The notes under the pieces: generated by a model
What the model saw: only the letters and a program-made list of their open reading frames with translations
Database searches by the model: none
Told to the model about the DNA's origin: nothing
Position numbers and translations under genes: made by a program
Source: Littorina saxatilis
Lineage: Eukaryota; Mollusca; Gastropoda; Littorinimorpha; Littorinidae
Direction: 5' to 3'
DNA length: 64,000 nt
Assembly: GCF_037325665.1 (NCBI RefSeq)
Contig: NC_090250.1
Span: forward strand, 1,458,957 to 1,522,956
Shown here: one piece after another, positions 63,838 through 64,000 of the stretch
Layout of the letters: each line of letters begins with the position of its first letter
Position numbering within the stretch: position 1 is the stretch's first letter

Positions 63838-64000
63838 TCAGAGAGAGAAAGAGACAGAGAGAGACAGAGACAGAGAAAAATAGACAGAGACACAGAGAGA
63901 GACAGAGACACCGAGAGACAGGGAGAAAGAGAGAGTGAGAGAGAAAAAAAGAGAGAGACAGAGACACCGAGAGACAGGGAGTAAAAGAGAGAGTGAGAGA
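63838..64000. repeat. GA-rich microsatellite at window edge
   Basis: (GA)n with GACA and CACC interruptions, starting about 9 nt after the exon 3 donor of DNAAF6. Confidence 0.9.

Overview
The window looks like nuclear DNA of a marine mollusc, most likely a gastropod. It carries spliced animal genes with small phase-matched exons in multi-kilobase introns, very long CA/GT/GA microsatellites, and many copies of tRNA-headed SINEs, fold-back elements and TIR MITEs of the kind common in molluscan genomes. The exact species cannot be read from the sequence; a caenogastropod such as a periwinkle is a guess.

Three protein-coding genes were reconstructed from splice sites and reading-frame phase. 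(1) 5271-15261 (+): a 7-exon gene for a 483-residue protein with an N-terminal F-box and a degenerate WD40-like propeller. (2) 22794-59513 (-): a complete 25-coding-exon orthologue of TBCK (pseudokinase, TBC and rhodanese-like domains). The summed exons give exactly 893 codons plus stop, the length I recall for human TBCK. (3) 61829 to the right edge (+): the first three coding exons of DNAAF6/PIH1D3, a dynein-arm assembly factor. Genes 1 and 2 are convergent; genes 2 and 3 are head to head with about 2.3 kb between start codons.

Layout: 1-5.2 kb intergenic (SINE, palindromes); 5.3-15.3 kb F-box gene, with a ~50-copy 32-bp satellite made from a SINE head (intron 4) and a 43-bp satellite (intron 5); 15.3-22.4 kb convergent intergenic DNA full of nested transposons (pogo-like, mariner-like, piggyBac-like, SINEs); 22.4-59.5 kb TBCK, whose intron 13 holds a ~5.4-kb inverted-repeat element of unknown kind; 59.5-61.8 kb shared upstream region; 61.8-64 kb start of DNAAF6.

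The most interesting signals lie where mobile DNA meets splice sites: a MITE sitting inside the 5' splice site of F-box exon 2 and restoring it; a SINE whose target-site duplication contains the TBCK stop codon; tandem copies of the 3' end of TBCK exon 1 that form potential in-frame 39-nt microexons; a second exon-end duplication after exon 14; pogo-like MITEs repeatedly close to exon edges; and several SINE families inserting at the same motif in that MITE. No rRNA gene, CRISPR array, intact tRNA gene or recognisable retroviral coding region was seen. All calls come from reading the sequence by eye and remembered family knowledge; no search was run.
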